Assembly: GCA_002733205.1 (NCBI GenBank)
Contig: NVUW01000001.1
Location: 1-64,000 of the forward strand
Source of the DNA: Thalassobium sp.
Lineage (GTDB): Bacteria; Pseudomonadota; Gammaproteobacteria; Pseudomonadales; Oceanobacteraceae
Direction of reading: 5' to 3'
Length of the DNA stretch: 64,000 nucleotides
Shown here in pieces: positions 61,484 through 64,000 of the stretch. The notes under the pieces were generated by a model. That model did no database searches and was not told the origin of the DNA. It saw only the letters and a list, made by a program, of their open reading frames with translations. How positions within the stretch are numbered: the stretch's first letter is position 1; each line of letters begins with the position of its first letter. The position numbers and the translations under genes are program-made.

Positions 61484-62206
61484 ATGACCTACTGCGTAGC
61501 CCTTAAAGTCCAGCAAGGCCTGGTACTGACCTCCGACTCCCGCACCAATGCCGGTGTCGACCATATTGCCAGCTTCCGCAAACTGCATGTGCTGGAGATT
61601 CCCGGCGAGCGTGTGGTGTTTATTCAGAGTGCCGGCAACCTGGCCACCACGCAGAGCGTTATCAGCCTGCTGCAACATCAGACCCGCAGTGCCGAGCGTC
61701 ATGTGCTGAACGTTCCTACGCTGTTCGATGTGGCTGAACTGGTGGGTAAAACCATCCGCCAGGTGATCGCGCGTGATAACGGCCAGAACCAGGGTGTCGA
61801 TTTCAGCTGTAACATGCTGGTCAGCGGCCAGATAAAAGGCGATGAGCCGCGTTTGTTTCATATTTATCCGCAGGGCAATTTTATTGAGGCCTGTGAAGAC
61901 ACCCCGTATTTTCAGATTGGCGAAAGCAAATACGGCAAGCCGATTCTCGACCGCATCATTGATTGCAATACGCCGCTGAATAAAGCCCTGCAGTGTGCGC
62001 TGATCTCGATGGATTCAACCCTGCGCAGTAATTTATCGGTAGGTATGCCACTCGACGTTATCAGCTACAGTGCCGATACCCTGGAGAATCCGGGCATTCA
62101 ACGTATTGACGATAGCAACGAACAATTACTGAAACTGCGCAGTGCCTGGGCCGAAGGCATCAAACAATTATTTGATGGTATTCCGCTCTATATGCAGGGT
62201 GAATAA
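61484..62206 (+). CDS. Anbu-type proteasome-fold protease (COG3484)
   Basis: 240 residues from ATG 61484. The longer reading from 61361 would hide the catalytic end. After removal of Met the chain begins TYCVALKV, so Thr1 is free as the nucleophile of the proteasome/HslV fold. LVLTSDSRTNAGVDHIASFR and VVFIQSAGNLATTQSVISLL are the Anbu signature. Anbu forms ring or helical assemblies; its usual companions (ATP-grasp, alpha-E, transglutaminase-like genes) are not next to it here. A weak ribosome binding site makes the start less certain. Confidence 0.88.
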   Translation: MTYCVALKVQQGLVLTSDSRTNAGVDHIASFRKLHVLEIPGERVVFIQSAGNLATTQSVISLLQHQTRSAERHVLNVPTLFDVAELVGKTIRQVIARDNGQNQGVDFSCNMLVSGQIKGDEPRLFHIYPQGNFIEACEDTPYFQIGESKYGKPILDRIIDCNTPLNKALQCALISMDSTLRSNLSVGMPLDVISYSADTLENPGIQRIDDSNEQLLKLRSAWAEGIKQLFDGIPLYMQGE

Positions 62207-62221
62207 CTCTGTCATGATAAC

Positions 62222-62244
62222 AACCGCCTGCGGGCGGTTTTTTT
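62222..62244 (+). terminator. Terminator of the Anbu protease gene
   Basis: AACCGCC pairs with GGCGGTT around TGCG, followed by seven T on the plus strand, 16 bases past the stop. Confidence 0.9.
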
Positions 62245-62291
62245 ATGCCTGCTGATTGCGCGCGCAGCAGCCCCCATGATGGAGTACAGCG

Positions 62292-62765
62292 ATGACATTT
62301 CTGCCGTTAAAAATACCGCCCCTGCTGCTGGCTGGCCTCACCGCCTTGCTGATGCTGTTGCCGGTGATGTTGCGTACCGGCCATATCAGCGGCTGGCATG
62401 GCCTGCGCTCTCCGCTATTGGTTATAACGCTGGCCCTGTTTTTCACCGGCGCCGTCTTCTGCCTGGCCGGAGTTGCCAGCTTCCGCCGCGCCCGCACCAC
62501 CGTTAATCCGATGCGCCCGCTACAGGCCAGCACACTGGTACAGACCGGGGTTTATCGCCTGAGCCGCAACCCCATGTATACAGGCTTCGTACTGCTGCTT
62601 GGCGCGCTGGCGATGGTGCTGGGTAATTACCTGAGCGCACTGTGCATTCCGCTGTTTGTGTCTTATATGAATCACTTTCAGATTGGGGCCGAAGAAAAAG
62701 CCCTGAGCGAATTATTCGGCGACGAATACCGCGCTTACTGTCAGCGGGTAAGACGCTGGCTTTGA
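62292..62765 (+). CDS. Isoprenylcysteine carboxyl methyltransferase (ICMT/PEMT)-like membrane protein
   Basis: 157 residues with about four hydrophobic segments. The family signature is FRRARTTVNPMRPLQASTLV, then QTGVYRLSRNPMYTGFVLLL and EEKALSELFGDEYRAYCQRV RRWL (split), the SAM-binding RNPMY and EE regions of PEMT/ICMT-type enzymes. The substrate is unknown, possibly a lipid or membrane quinone. It is a single gene converging on the NAD(P)-binding gene. Confidence 0.88.
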   Translation: MTFLPLKIPPLLLAGLTALLMLLPVMLRTGHISGWHGLRSPLLVITLALFFTGAVFCLAGVASFRRARTTVNPMRPLQASTLVQTGVYRLSRNPMYTGFVLLLGALAMVLGNYLSALCIPLFVSYMNHFQIGAEEKALSELFGDEYRAYCQRVRRWL

Positions 62766-62810
62766 TTCAGCCAGACCTGTTAATACAAGACCTGTTAATA
62801 ACAGAACCGC

Positions 62811-63494
62811 TCAGATACCGGCTGCCAACGCTGACGCGCTACGGCAGCCAACAATCGCTGGTGCCTTATGAATAAGCTCATCGTTGCTGATCGCAGCAAC
62901 CATAAACAGCGCAAAGTCGGTACGCCGGGTCAGATTACTGGCCAGAACGGCATCGCCCACATGCCCGCTCCAGCGCGGCAGGCCCTCAGATTCGCCCTCT
63001 TCCAGGTCGCTGCCACGCACCACCGTCCAGCGTTTTTTACTGCTAAACACCCGGCGGCAGGCCTCTTCCTGATCACTCAGATCCGCCAGCCGTAACCAGC
63101 GTGCCAGCCGCCCGAACAGCGCGACGAATAAACGCAGCTGCCAGGAATAACGGTCTTTACCATCGCGCGAAATATGCCAACCGCAGGAAAACACCAGGCG
63201 CGCCTCCGCCGGGGCAAAATCCAGCACCGCCTGCGCCGTGTTGGTGGCGTAGCCCTGCACGCCCCAGGGCACCAGCACCGTCAGCACCGCATCACAATCG
63301 GCGACCGCCGCACGGATGACCTCGCGCTCATCCGTGCGACCGGGAAAAATACGGATCTGTCCGGCAAAGCGGCTGAGCTTAGCCACACTTTGCGGGCGGC
63401 AGACGCCCACCACTTCATAACCCCGTGCCAGCGCGTGTTCGGTCATATACTGGCCAAGTTTGCCGGAGATACCGATGATGCAGATTTTCTTCAT
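62811..63494 (-). CDS. NAD(P)-binding Rossmann-fold (NmrA/atypical SDR) protein
   Basis: 227 residues from ATG 63494; a second ATG at 63509 is possible but lacks a ribosome binding site. The N-terminal KKICIIGISGKLGQYMTEHA is a GxxGxxG-type nucleotide-binding motif, followed by the atypical-SDR pattern VVGVCRPQSVAKLSRFAG and AVADCDAVLTVLVPWG. LVFSCGWHISRDGKDRYSWQ may hold catalytic Tyr/Lys. The role is not assigned. It is divergent from a LysR gene at 63616, which may regulate it. Confidence 0.83.
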   Translation of the reverse strand: MKKICIIGISGKLGQYMTEHALARGYEVVGVCRPQSVAKLSRFAGQIRIFPGRTDEREVIRAAVADCDAVLTVLVPWGVQGYATNTAQAVLDFAPAEARLVFSCGWHISRDGKDRYSWQLRLFVALFGRLARWLRLADLSDQEEACRRVFSSKKRWTVVRGSDLEEGESEGLPRWSGHVGDAVLASNLTRRTDFALFMVAAISNDELIHKAPAIVGCRSASALAAGI

Positions 63495-63615
63495 AGCCTG
63501 AGCCCTCATTTCAGTCTGCCAAGCTTATCCATACACAAAACGCATAGAAATCCGCTAAAATTGCATCACTCATATACATATCTGCATAAGAACAATGAAT
63601 TTAAGGAGGGAGGAT

Positions 63616-64000
63616 ATGGACTGGGGCTCGGTAAACTTCGACTGGAACCACGCCCGCGCGTTTTTGCTCAGTGCCGAGCAAGGCTCGCTGTCGGCCGCCG
63701 CACGTCTGCTTAATACCAGCCAGCCCACCCTCAGCCGTCAGGTCGCGGCACTGGAACAGGAACTCGGTATCACCCTGTTTGAGCGGGTCGGTAAAGGACT
63801 GCAGCTGACCGACAGTGGCGCCGCCCTGCTTGAACACCTGCGCCCCATGGCTGAAGCCGCCAACCGCTTTGCGTTAACGGCCGCCGGGCAATCGCAACTG
63901 GCGGAAGGCCCGGTTTGTATTGCCGCCAGCGAAATTGACGCCATATTCCGCCTGCCAGCCGTGATCGACGCTATCCGCCAGCGCGAACCCGGCATCCAGC
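63616..64000 (+). CDS. LysR-family regulator, N-terminal part (cut by window end)
   Basis: The first 128 codons lie in the window and no stop occurs. AAGGAGGGAGG precedes ATG 63616. The N-terminal helix-turn-helix reads WNHARAFLLSAEQGSLSAAA, then LLNTSQPTLSRQVAALEQEL and ITLFERVGKGLQLTDSG, and the start of the ligand-binding domain is seen (VCIAASEIDAIFRLPAVIDA). It diverges from the NAD(P)-binding gene by about 120 bases. The C-terminal domain lies outside the window. Confidence 0.9.
   Translation, partial: MDWGSVNFDWNHARAFLLSAEQGSLSAAARLLNTSQPTLSRQVAALEQELGITLFERVGKGLQLTDSGAALLEHLRPMAEAANRFALTAAGQSQLAEGPVCIAASEIDAIFRLPAVIDAIRQREPGIQ

Noticed and set aside
61234-61506. 90-residue plus-strand frame overlapping the Anbu start
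   Set aside because: It runs in another frame over the Anbu N-terminus and has no recognisable features.

Overview
The window looks like chromosomal DNA of a marine, oil- or lipid-associated gammaproteobacterium of the Oceanospirillales type (Thalassolituus/Oceanobacter-like is a guess). The basis is gene content: a FadL-type porin, a PF10118 metal-dependent hydrolase next to an ArgR-type AraC regulator, a DUF2333 protein, CcoG, a 387-residue SpeC-like decarboxylase, Rnk, and a DUF3450/ExbB/ExbB/ExbD/TonB/TPR energy-transduction operon. No rRNA, tRNA, CRISPR array, integrase or transposase was recognised. The genus was not tested by any search.

Layout. 1-2.1 kb: start of an SDR gene, a purple-acid-type phosphatase and a DUF4442 hotdog protein. 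2.1-3.8 kb: a MarR-type regulator with a C-terminal cysteine cluster, divergent from a CPVC thioredoxin-fold protein and an exported protein, with a perfect palindrome between them. 3.9-13.7 kb (minus strand): a TonB-dependent receptor plus beta-helix lipoprotein unit, then a DUF3450/TtpC-like/ExbB/ExbD/TonB/TPR unit. Both promoter regions carry Pho-box-like repeats. 14.3-16.1 kb: a LysR regulator and a leucine-rich-repeat lipoprotein. 16.1-30.2 kb (minus strand): a six-gene operon of exported proteins built around a 2793-residue protein with twelve C-type-lectin-like signatures; its five partners share an N-terminal L-(D/N)-E-S-x-V-(T/S)-G-Q-like motif. This is the most striking locus. 30.6-43.4 kb: DUF2333, a PAS/sigma54 activator, CcoG, FadL, TrmO, TPMT, VOC, PhnA, metal-dependent hydrolase, AraC and an RsmB-like methyltransferase. 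43.4-45.6 kb: a visibly AT-richer accessory block of small ORFs and a four-repeat membrane protein. 46-49 kb: GGCT-like, chalcone-isomerase-like and a second acid phosphatase. 49.0-52.1 kb (minus strand): a tightly packed four-gene operon with a membrane-anchored peptidoglycan amidase. 52.2-64 kb: SpeC, an ABC exporter whose gene tail is tandemly duplicated downstream, Rnk, a zinc-ribbon rhomboid protease, a crotonase, an NYN protein, ferrochelatase, Anbu protease, a methyltransferase, a NAD(P)-binding protein and a divergent LysR gene cut by the window end.

How the genes may work together. The receptor, lipoprotein and TonB complex form a coherent outer-membrane uptake route. The Pho-like boxes and two secreted phosphatases nearby make phosphate or organophosphate nutrition the simplest reading, but this is inference. 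The lectin operon reads as a secreted or surface-displayed glycan-binding apparatus, perhaps for adhesion or particle attachment. The amidase operon reads as an envelope-anchored peptidoglycan-active complex of unknown purpose. Gene starts were moved inward from the longest ORF where a signal peptide or ribosome binding site supported it.
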